Source: Eremophila alpestris peregrina
Taxonomy: Eukaryota; Chordata; Aves; Passeriformes; Alaudidae
Assembly: GCA_009792885.1 (NCBI GenBank)
Contig: WMCF01000080.1
Coordinates: 3,183,785 to 3,247,784, forward strand
Length of the DNA stretch: 64,000 nt
Reading direction: 5' to 3'
Part shown: positions 14,201-26,200 of the stretch, in pieces
Layout: every line of letters begins with the position of its first letter
How positions within the stretch are numbered: position 1 is the stretch's first letter
The notes under the pieces: model-generated
The model's database searches: none
Told to the model about the DNA's origin: nothing
Seen by the model: only the letters and a program-made list of their open reading frames with translations
Position numbers and translations under genes: made by a program

Positions 14201-17200
14201 CTTTCTTTCCATGCTAGGTCTGTTAATTGCATGGAAATAGAGGGAGTGTAACAGTTGACTAAATATACAGTAACTGATATTTTTAAATATTTGGTAATTT
14301 TTTACTATTGAATTATATAGAGATCTGGAGAGACCTGCAATCCCTTTGTTTTTTATGCAGGATGTTTCTGGCAGCATATAAGCTACCTCAGTGTTTCTGA
14401 TGAACACTTGTCCTCAGCTTCTCCTGTCCGATCTGAATTCCTTTCGTATTTCCAATTATCTTCTTCCTGCTTTTTATATTGACTAATTCTGTAAAATTGT
14501 CTTTGAAGGGTTGAATTTGGGTGAAAATGCTTGAAACAGCTTCTACAGTGGTTTTGTAGATAGTGCAGAACCACATAAAAGAATCTACTGTTTAATTTGT
14601 GGCTTCCTGAAACTCAGATTAAATCCACAGATTAAAAATTTTCAGAAGAATCACAATTTGAAAAACTATACTTTGGAAACAAAGCCAGCACTTTGCTTTC
14701 TGAGTGATTTGGTTGTTCTAGTCAATGATTAAATTTCTGTCCATCATTTCAAATAATGAAGAAAATTCCATTATTTCCACATACTAAGAAATTACTAGAC
14801 AGGTAAGATTTGCAAGGGAGCTCAGCATCCTTAAAATGGGAAATCAGCTAATTCAACGTGCATTGCATAAGAGCTGTTGAATGGAAGTATGTGAGCTTAG
14901 TGAGATATGAATAATAGCTAGCAAAGATTCCTTTTTGTCATAATAGGCCTCCTAATTCTGGTGAGAAAAATGCATGATTTTTCTTACTATAACCAATAAA
15001 TTTGTAACAGGTATAACTCCCTTTGGAGTTAATAAACATACATTTTTCAGACTGTCGTGATCCATAACTTGAAAGACTTGTAGTATTTTAGTACATACTT
15101 ACACGTTTCTGTATGTTTCAGTGTCTAAGTGCCCTTGAAGCACTGAATGTTCTGCCCTGTAGGAAGGGCTAGTTTTGTTAAAGTAGCTGTTGAATGAAGC
15201 ATATCAGAAAGGAATCCCTTGCTTTCCTGTATCACTGTTAGACATAAGCCTTCAGAAATGCCAGGCAAAAGCAGGGAATGCACAATTGTAGGGTGAGAAT
15301 GAGCAGTGGAATTCATTGAGGGAGTAGTGATTTGTATGGGATACTCTAGTTAATGGCTGCCTACTTTGTGCCCAGGTAGAATACCACTCTGGCAAGAACT
15401 AGATTTCCTACAATCCCTTCAAAGACATTGCATCCTAAGGAATTCAAGGTTCAGATTAGATTGTGAGACATTCCCATAAAACTGTGAAAGGGGTCATTTT
15501 GCTTAGGGATAGAGCTGCCTTTTGTAGTGAGTGCACTCAGGCATTCAGGTTTTTGAGGTGTGACTTGCAGTTTTGCATTCTAGTTTTTACATAGGCATGC
15601 CTTGAGGCTGGATAGTAGAGAGAACAATTTGAACATTCCTGTGATGATCAGCTCCCAAATGAGGTAGGGACTTCTGAGTGGACCATCTGCATAGATAGTC
15701 CCAAACAAGAATTTAAAACTATCCTCTTATCTGAATGAGTAGTGTGCTCTTCTATGTAGGATGCATTTGGCCCCAAGATCACTGATAAAGAATGTTGGGA
15801 GTGCTCACAGAAAGAAGTGATGTTGTGGAGTGCTCTGTCCCATCAGAAGTCAGGTTGATGAACACGTTTTTTGGGCATGAGTGCCAAACTATTTGTATTT
15901 TGTGGTCACAGACTCGATAGCAGGAGTGTGAGGATCACAAGAAGTAAAAACAAGTATCTCCTGACAGCTTTTATTATTGTATTGAACAAACTTGGTGATT
16001 AGAATAGTGAATAGAAGTTTCTCAAGAGTTAGTTTCAGAAGTTCCTAGGACTTCACATGATGCCATGTTCCCCCTTGCAAAATCTCCTAATTTAATTACT
16101 TTTTAAGAAAAAGCAAATTCACCAATGATACTTGAAAATTCACTACAAAACTCTGTTTCTGTAAGGAAACCACATTTTTGAAGACACAGTTAAGGCTGTG
16201 GTTTTTAGCTGGGTATCTACAGGTACCCTGGTGATCAGTGCTAAATGTCTGCTTTTATTTAAAGGAAAAGCCTATACTGTCATAAAGTGTTCAAATAAAG
16301 CCTTCATTTATTCCTAGTAGCCTGATTCAGTTCGGGCTCAGTCAGATAATGTACAGTGTATGCTCACTTACATCTGTACTTTTATCAGATATGTAATCAG
16401 TACCTTAGAGCTGATGGTAGCTGAAGACTACATGATTGTCTACTTGAATGGAGCAACTCCAAGAAGAAGGATGCCTGGATTGGGTTGGATGAAAAAATGT
16501 TACCAGATGATTGATCGGCGGTAAGTAGTATTTTCTTGTCTGATCCAAAGCCCTTACTTTAAACAGTGTCCACTTCTGTAACTCATCTCTATGCCAGGGT
16601 TTACTGTATATGATCTTCATTTATCTTTCGTGGTTTTTTCTGTTTTTCTAAGGAACTGTTGCTTTTTTACTTAGATTACGGAAGAATTTGAAATCATTTA
16701 TAATTGTTCATCCATCATGGTTTATCAGGACAATTCTGGCTGTGACACGACCTTTTATAAGGTATGTAGTAAATACCAGTGATTGTCTATGTCCCTGAAA
16801 ATACATAAGCAGCCTAAATGATCAAACTTGGCTGTTAATCTTTCACTGAGTAGTGCTCATTTTATAGCTCATGTTGGGATTTTGAAAGTTGAGTTTCACT
16901 TTCCTAAGGTGAATAGGGGAAAAAAGGTGATTTATGTGAGTATCTAGTTGCAGAAGTCACAGGCATGGTTTTGCAAACCTGTATGTGTATGTACTGAGAA
17001 TTCAGTTCCTTAAAATAGTCTTTGTCCAGAACCAGATAAAAGGTATATAAAAAGAGGACTGCATGTAATTATAATAACCCTATCTATAGAAACAGATTAG
17101 GCTAAAGTTCTGGGGTTTTAAAATATCATTGCTGTTCATACCTCATGCAAGAAGGACTGCTTGCACCCTGAGGTGTTTGAATGCATTTGGTTTCAGAAAA

Positions 17201-20200
17201 GGTTTAATGCTGTCAAAAATAATGATTTGATTAATAAAACAAACAAACAAAAAACAGTTACCAACTCTAAAGACTTCACACTTACTGCAGAAGGTAGGCA
17301 AGTATGCAGTAGAAATCCTGAGATCAGGGAGAGCACACTGGCAGGTGTAAAAAAAGAGTTGCTTCAGGCAAGAGGAATAGCTTGATCTACATAAGCCACA
17401 CAGAGAATGACATATGTTACATGTCCTGACAGATCTCAGGGAGTTCTGCTCAGAGATTGCAGGTGAAGATGCTGGAGATCTCTTGTCACAGGGTGCTCTG
17501 TCCTGGTAGGGTGACATTGGGGTGGGGAAGCATGAGTTGTCCCATTGCTGCCAAAGTGCAACAGGCAGAATATCATAAGGAGATTCTTTCTAGATACAGA
17601 AGAAGACCAAGTGGAAAGTAACAATTCAGAATACCAGAGGTAACAATTCAGAATACCAGAGTAAAGGGAAGCAAAGCTGGAATTATCAACAGTAGATACA
17701 AGGATTCACTGAGTTGCATTTGATACCTGAAATATTTCTGTTGCCATCCTATTTCTTCCCAGGAATGACAGTTTGTTCTTTTTTAAAGTCATGTTTATTT
17801 CATTAATTAGCCATTTATTCAAAGTAACCATACTATGCAGCAGTGATTAGAGGTTTTTCATTGCCAAACAGGAGAGAACTTTCACTCTAAATAGTTTGAC
17901 AAAGCAGATTAGCAGTACAAAACTAGACATACTGGAGACCATCTCAGCCAAGCAGACTGAATCTTGGTGCAAGAAGAAAGTGGAGTGCAAATAGAATCTG
18001 AAAAAGGTGGGCAGGACACATGGATAATGTGACTTTTGTGGAGGATGATGTGAGGTATTTGGACCCTTACCAAGGAAGGAAGAACATTACAAGTTCCCTT
18101 TCTTCAGGAGGTGAGGAGATAAAAAACTTGATTAGATTGAAGACCAATGACTATAGCTTAGTTTGCTAGTCCTTAGCTGTTCTCCAAACCCCTGATAGGC
18201 ACAGTGGGAATTTTAGAGTGAGAAATTAATTGGCCACTAGGCAAGCAGAGATGTCAGTGAGATAGCTAAAGGCAAGCAACATAATTTTAATCGTATATCA
18301 GCTAAGATGTGGGACTAAACAGTAGAAATCAAAAACCTGAAAGACAACAAAATGGTAGGGGGCAGCCAAGTCACTGAGGGTGGGCTACCCTCCATTCTAC
18401 CTCAGCTCTATCCTTTTTTCTACATCAAAAACTGGCAAGAAAATTCAGTGGAGTGTGAAACCCATCTTGACTGACAAACCATTTTCTGAATATATAGAAT
18501 GGAAAAACTAGAGGTAGCCGACACAGATCTTAGATACTCTTTTAGAACCTTTACAGATATTCACTCCAAAAATTATTTGAGCTGTGTTAGGTAAGAAATT
18601 AGATTTCTAAGGGGTTTTACAAGGGTCTGTGAAATATATTCGGCATCTGATTGAAATATTTAAATGATGGAAGGTTACCACTATTGGCAGCGTGCTTCCC
18701 CTGAAGTATGAAAGAAACTGTATCTGGGATGCCCATACACTGACTACCACATGAAGGAATGACTTAGACATCAGTCACTGTAGTGGAATTAGTGGACCCA
18801 GAAGAATCCTCAGGAGGAAAAATTGTCCACTGAAAGATTTTTTAATCCCTTCCCACCATCTTTAGAAGCTTATGTTTGACTTGCAGTTTGCCAGGTTACT
18901 TTAGATGGCAATGCTGATGCTGCAGACTCTGCTTAAAAATTTGGATAAAATGCTAAGAAACTGTATGTTGCCATGCTTTGACTGCCAGTCATGGGTGATT
19001 CTTGCATCTAAAATGTGACCATTGGTCTGATCCAGTGAGTGTGCCTAGTGGTGCTAATCAGGTACAGAGACAGATTACAGTGAATGAGCTTAAACAACTG
19101 TTCACAGCACCTTTATGTATTCCTGTCTCACATGGCATTATTGGGAAGATACGTATGTTGAGGGGAGGGGCAGTAACCTTCTTCTCAGAGCTATTTCAGA
19201 GGCTTCATGTTGTCTGACTGTACTTGTAGATTAGCAGTAAATAGAAAGAATATGTTCTGTTTTTCAAGACCTACATTTAACATATATGGTCAGTGTGTTT
19301 TCCACTATCACTGATGTTATAAGACAATCTAAATACAGCTAAATTTGAAAAACTGCTTTAAATTCCAAATGAGAAAGTAAGTGTGAGGTTATGAGAAATC
19401 TAAGTAACTTATGTATTAAGTGTGTTTTCTGAACAATTTAGCCTTTTTTCCAAGCAATCATTTTACAAGCACAATAAATGAATCATATAGCACAGCTGAA
19501 ATATGCAAGTTATTTCATCATAAATAGGCCCTGCAGTAAGAATAGGCACAATCAGATCTGTGCTCTTCTGAATTAAATGGTGAAATTCAGTTTTATTGTG
19601 TTTGATTGAGAATAAGTGTAAAATAAAAATGCTAAGTCATCACAATCCCTTGTTAACCATCATGATGATTATATCCATGTCAACTAATGCTTCCCATCTC
19701 TTTTTACATGTAAGTAGTCTGTAAGGGATTTGATTCTTTTCCAAATTTTCACACAAAATCTCCTTCAAACTGTAAAACTAATCACATTGTCTAGTATGTG
19801 GGCATTACAATTTATGATGTTGGCTTAATAATGTGATTCAGCCTAGGGAAGGAACAGCAAAAGTGAAGGCTCAATTTTAGTTTTAGGTCACTAGAACACA
19901 AGTGGGCTCATGATCAACTGAACTGTGTGTTAAGATGTGGTTATTAAAATTATTAGAGAGATGTGCAAACAAGACCATATTAGAAAGTGCAAACAAGACC
20001 ATATGCTGAAGTCAGTAGCACAGACTGTAATTTAGCAGTAAATGTGAGGGAGAGATAGAAAGAAATAGAATGGGTGGAAGGAGAGGAGAAACAGCATGAC
20101 AAACACAGACAGACAAAGTAGAAAAAATATCATCACTCCACATTCCTGATGGCATCCCCATGGTCCTCTTCTGGTCTTCTTGGTGATGAGGGTTCCAGCC

Positions 20201-23200
20201 TTATCAAAGTTATGGTCACTGTCTTTATTGAGTGGGGGAAGCCCACAAATCACAGAGTCCATTGCATTTATATTCACTCAGGTTCAGGTGGGAATGCCCA
20301 GGTACCTTGCCTTCTCAGATGTTACAGCTGCCTCTTACAGCAGGAAGCTGAGTCATTTATGTTCCACCAGTTATGTCAAGGATGAATACCTTCAGGCTCT
20401 GTGTGGAAGTGCTGGTTCTTTTCCAGAGGGAAGTTTTCACACCTGAGTCATTATGTAAGAGAAGACTGGCATGATAAAAAGTGCTATCCCACCTCACAGG
20501 ACTTGCTTCTTACCAGCCTTTTTTAGCTGTGGCAGGTGGATTGTTTGAGCCATTAATCATTAACAGTCCAGTCTCTCAGTCTGTAATTTAAATATGAATA
20601 TCCAAGTGCTTAATTATTTAATACGTTTAATACATTTCTTCATTTGGTTTTAGCATGTCATAAAAGATTGGGAGGCAAAGTCAATTAATACATTTTTTTC
20701 TGTTTCAGCTCCAAGTTCAGCAGTAAGATACAGTATGTCAACACATTGGCAGAGCTTCGTGAGATGATTCCAATGGAATATGTGCATATACCAGACAGTA
20801 TTGTCAAGTAAGTGATGTAAAGGAGCATGTTCTGCTCTATGGAGCTATTGGGAGCTATTTCCACGAACTAATAATAGTGTTAAATACTGTAAGAAAAACA
20901 GAAAGCACTTCCCTCATGTTCTTAAAAATTATTTTGTGTTGTTCCACATACATTTCAGTGTCAAACTCAGAACTAGGAGACCACTGTGTAATGGAAACAC
21001 ACACCACAATAAATACTTACTTCTAGGGGAGTGGGAAAATCATTTGGCCTTTCCTGAGGTATATCATCTATGCTATATTTTTTCATAACTTTTACCTCTA
21101 TTTAAGTGGAAGTGTTTTCAAGTTTTAGTCATGCAGGGCTTTTAACAGAAACATCAATTAAAAGCCTATTCAATAGAAGACCAGTAAAATGACATTGGTT
21201 TACTGTTCCTTCCCTTGTCAGTTTTCGTGACAAGGAAGCCACTGAAAGACGGTTTCTCAGTCCTTGCTGCTGATGTGAAAAGGTTTTTTTAATGCAGGCA
21301 CTTCCAAAGGAAAATATCTGTTAAAAAACTGTAGGAAGTTGGTTGGCATTGCTCACCTCAACTGACTTTTTTTCAGAAAACAACAAAAAGAAATGGTATA
21401 CCAAGACTGAAAGCATGACTGAAAAAAAATCATGGTTTTCATGTAGTCATTAATAAAAATATGTTTTGTTCAGGATTTTTTTAAATTGTTCTCTTTAGCA
21501 AATGTTCCAGGTTTTGAACAGCCTGTTCTAGAAGGTAGTTTGAAGACTAGATATGCAAGTATGATCCTATTTTCATGATGACTGGTCAGTGACAGCTGCT
21601 GAAGTTGTCATAGGTCTCCTCAGCCCAGGCAGAAGTTTTCATACCTGTTTTACAGTAGTCACAAAACAATTTCCTTTGTCAAGCTGGTGCTGCAGTTCCA
21701 GGGAACAAGTGGGAAACTCAGGTCTGGCAATAGCAGTTGTGAAAACAGTAAATTACATTTGCAGAATCAAGGGTCATAGAGACTTTCACTCAACTTCATT
21801 TGCTGCTGTAACTTCTTTAGAGGTGGAGTGATGCTAAGAATGTGGAGTAGAGGCTGATGGTCAACTGACAAAGAGATAATGACCATAATGTTTTAACATC
21901 CCTAACAAATTTACTTCTGATTCCTGTAAACATTTTAGTTTCTTGTAGTTCCCTTTGATAGAAACCTCAGTTGCACTGTGGCAGTACACGCATCTGCATT
22001 ATACAGATTTTTTTCTTCCCTGTAAATTTAAAAATGCTTTAAAAAGTGACCAAAAGTGAAATGATCACAGCACTAGTACTAAATAAACTTCAGTTCTTAA
22101 AGAGTTTCAGGGTGATGCCTACTTGATGTCATCAGCGTCCAGATGAGAGATCATGATTTTGCTGAAAAAGACAGAACTAGAAGGATGACAGTTGCATCCA
22201 TTGGTGGCAAGCATTTCAAGATGTTAACAAGATTTAGTGGCTGTGTGCATTCAAGGCATCTCTGAGTGGCTATTCCCATATCATAGGGAGAAGAGCAAAG
22301 TTCAGTTCATAGCCTCCCTTCTGCTGCAAATTCAGAGATTCCTATCAAAAAGTACAACTCATCTTTTGGCTTCATAGCTGCTCCATTGCCAAGAACAAGC
22401 ATTAACATCTATGGTCAAGAAAAATCCCACCTTTAGAATGTACATAGTGTTATGCCAGAATGTGGGTTATGTGGGTTTTTTTCATAGTTTTCAGTGAAGC
22501 ACAATACAATATGATTGCTGTACCATAATGAACTTGTACATATTTTCTCTTCCTTCATCCACTCTTATCTTGTAAGGTATGATGAAGAGAAGTGTATTAA
22601 GAGAAGAATGAGGTAAAACTTGCTTTCTAGCTCATGCTGCTGCTCATAATGGAGTGAATCCGTGTGACAGCCTTTCACCTGCAGGCGACCTCAACAGCTG
22701 AATGAGAGAGGAGTTGCAGTGATGTGGCATCTTACTTTCCCCTTCAAGCTGTTGAGATCAGCCTCCCTTGCAAATAAAACTCACTGAACTGTAAACGTCC
22801 TTGACTTGGCCCAGGCTGCAGCTAGTTTAACATTATCTGATAGAGCAACTGAATGCTTTCAGCTCTGCCCACTAGGCATGCATCAGACCCCTGCTGCTTC
22901 TCTGTCTCTGCCTCCAAGTGAGCTAAATAAGGACTTAAAAATTTAAGGTGGGTTGAGCACAGGGATAAACGGTATCATACTGAACTGAAGAGCTTTAGAG
23001 TTAGCCCTAGATCATACTGGGTGCCTATTTTGAAAGCATGTACTGTATTTGTTCTTTGCTCTGCTATTGCTCTGCTTCACTCTTATGCTCTGCTTGCTTC
23101 TCTGTTTCTTTATATCAATAATTTTTACTCATGCAGACTGGATGAAGAGCTGAGGGAAGCTTCAGAAGCAGCTAAGTAAGATAGCTTTCTGCTAGATGCT

Positions 23201-26200
23201 GGCATTATGTTATTTCACAGGAATAGCTTGAATGCAGTGGTACATTGTGTTTGGTACAACAGTCAGCGTGTAGTTTCAATTACTGTCTAAGTTGCCCCAT
23301 TTGTGAATTGACTTCCCCTCTCACTGCTTTTGTACTGCTGGGTCTCAGTAACAAATAATCATACCCTTACACTATTAAAAAAAATTTTGTGTGTTTTTTG
23401 AGGATTGTTTCTATAGTCAGGGGAATGATTGAAATTATGCACTCCATTAAGATGGATCATTAAATATTTTCTACTCTTTTTACGTCAGATGATTCATACA
23501 GTTTTTAAGAGGTAGTTCTTTCTACATTTTTTTTTACAGTTCACTAAATTAGAGTTAGCTATCTCAGTATAAATTCTTCTGTCTTTCCAGTGTTAGCTGG
23601 GTAGGCCAGGGAATTAATACTTGATAATTATATTATCTATGGTTACTTAATAAACCAGTGGCAGGTGATGTGCTTTGACTTGCATATAATGTGGTAGTAT
23701 GGTGTAGAGTACCAGAGAAATACTTTAGAAGTGCACAGTCCTTGACTCACTGAGCAGTGTTTCAGAAAGTTTATAGTGCACTTTCCTCATATGTGTGTCA
23801 TACACAAAATTCCTGAGCCAGAGTCTGTGTCTGTTGGTTCTAATATAACATTCTCCCATGCAGTTTTTGTAACTAAAGATTTTGAGTTTCTTTCCAGTCA
23901 CCTTCCTTTTGCTTATGCACTTCAGGATTTTCAACTTATAGCTTCTTCTTTGCTGTACTTTTTCCAAAAGTTCCTTGTTTTGCAGTACACATTTTTCTTC
24001 AGTTCTTCTGAAATTAGTTTCTAAAGCAACCACAGAGAAATATCTTAAACACTGGACACTGCTTTTTGATTCTAGCAGTTAACACTGCTTCAGAAGCAAT
24101 AAATTCACATACAACCTGACTATTTTGTTAAACAAAAAGGCCTACCCAGCCTTAAATGCAACTTCTGTCCCTTCGGTTCAAACATTTTCAAATGCATTGT
24201 ATATGTGACAATGAAAACTCTGTGGAAGAAAGCGGCTTTCTTGTTACTGCATTTAAAATAGTAGAGGCTGCAGTGTAGCAAGTGAAAGGGGAACGAAATA
24301 TTCATAATGAGGCATCACTGATTATTGTTATTGTTGGATGTATGAGATCACTGTAGTGTATTTGCCTTCCCCAACTTGAAGAAATAGCTTAAAAATTTGT
24401 TATTCAAACTAATGTGTGTTGTGGGGACTAAGATCCCTACATTCCTGAAAACATTTGTGTGTTCATGCTGTCAAAGATACTCACTACAGTTAGTTATTAC
24501 ATCCCCAAATTTGATGTCCTATTTTAAAAGAGAAAGAAATCAACACAGAAAAAATGTTTACTCATCTTTTTCCTTGTATCCAGAACTAGCTGCCTCTCAA
24601 ATGATCCAGAAATGGCTTCAGTGGAGCAGGAGTAAGAATTTATGTCTAATACTGTCATAACATTTTAACATTATTTTACAACCATGTGGCTAGGAGCTGA
24701 GGCTGGGTAGACTCCTTAAAGGTTTTTTGAGACCTAAATACTTTATGGTAATATTCAGGAACAACATGTACAAGCAGACGAAACATTGAAGCTTTATTAT
24801 ATTTATATTATATTATATATATATATGTGTGTGTGTGTGTGTGATATACTGAAGATTTGTTATATTTGTGTTGCATTGGGAATGTGTTTTAAGTGTCCTT
24901 AACCATTTTGAAGCAGAGACAAATACAATTGTTAGCCTGAGAATATTTAGGTTAAATTATATTAAAAACAGATAGAAAAAGTGCAGCATGATCACAGTGA
25001 AGATGGTTCTATGCATTATCCTCAATTTTAAACTTGCCATTCTCATTCAAAGATTAAAAAGTCTTATGTGTTATTTTGACTTCTGGGCCACACTCTTAAA
25101 CTTGTGCCTTTTCTTTGCTTTTCTGCTTCTCAGCTTTTTTCATAATTATTCTCCTGATTAAATCTCAAGCACCTTTACGCCTTTCCTTTCAAAGATGGAC
25201 TTGTTCCCTTGGAAATGGGAATGTGTCAGTCCTCTGACACGCTGTTGTTCTGTCTTATACCACAACTGAAGCGTGCAAATGGACAGCCCCACACTGCTGC
25301 TCTTGCTGGTGATCAGTGAGTTTGTAGGTGCAGTGTGCCACAGGAGCCCTGACAGCTGGTGGCTAGAGCAGCATGTCAGGAGAACTGCAGAGGACACCTC
25401 TGTGTGTCCTGAGCAGAGTGCACAGGGCAGGGGGACTGAGGCCTTTGCTGTCCCTGCCCATCTGACGGGTGTCTCACACTGTACAGGAAATACTGCACAG
25501 TAAACCTGAATCCTCAGGAAAAGATCCCATCAATAGCATGAGTATTAATGGACAGGCAAATAGTTAGAAGTATGTGTAGCAAAAAGTTGCATTATTAAAC
25601 TGAAGCTTTGGTTTTTACTTTTTAAAAAACAAAGCAGTGCTCTAGTGAGCTATCGCACTGTCATACCTCATACAGAGGCTAGAACCATCAGCTAAATTCC
25701 TGATTCCTGAACAGGCTGACATGGTATCTCTTCTCTTTATTTCCTCAGACAATGTTTTATTCTATAATGAGTAAATATGAAAACTGATTTTCGAAGTATA
25801 AGAACAGAAAATGACATGCTAAAGGCTGTGCATGATTTTGATCTTTTGTCACTTGAACAACTATCCTGTTTTTCTCAAAAGAAAGCTGGGCAGCAAAATG
25901 CAGTATGAAAAGAGAATTTTCATTATGTTAAATAAATGTAATTAAGGCCAAATTAATGTTAATTCATGGTATTTACATTCTCTGCATAAATACGAATCTG
26001 TCTTCAGAAGTAGCAATAATTTTCCTGTGATCATATCCCTTATTTCTTGTGTCATTTCTTCAGGAAATAGCATCCTATGTTAATCCCTTACTATGAGAAC
26101 AGTTTTACACAGACTTTTTTTCTGTATGCTTTCTGCTGAAACGCCTCTGGAGTCTGCCCAGTACTCAGTTTGCTTCTGTTGTCTCTTCCATTCTGTTCCA

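Larger units (their letters stand above)
16762..20708 (+). other. PRUNE2 intron with two short tandem duplications
   Basis: 3.9 kb intron. It contains a perfect 22-nt tandem duplication (17618-17661) and a 24-nt near-tandem duplication (about 19963-20004). A 124-codon minus-strand open frame at 17143-17517 is about the longest expected by chance in 64 kb of this composition, and no domain is visible in it. Confidence 0.7.

Noticed and set aside
1..24583. A bird equivalent of PCA3, the antisense non-coding RNA inside human PRUNE2.
   Set aside because: In human it lies in an intron probably upstream of this window, and I see no spliced antisense structure in the introns here.
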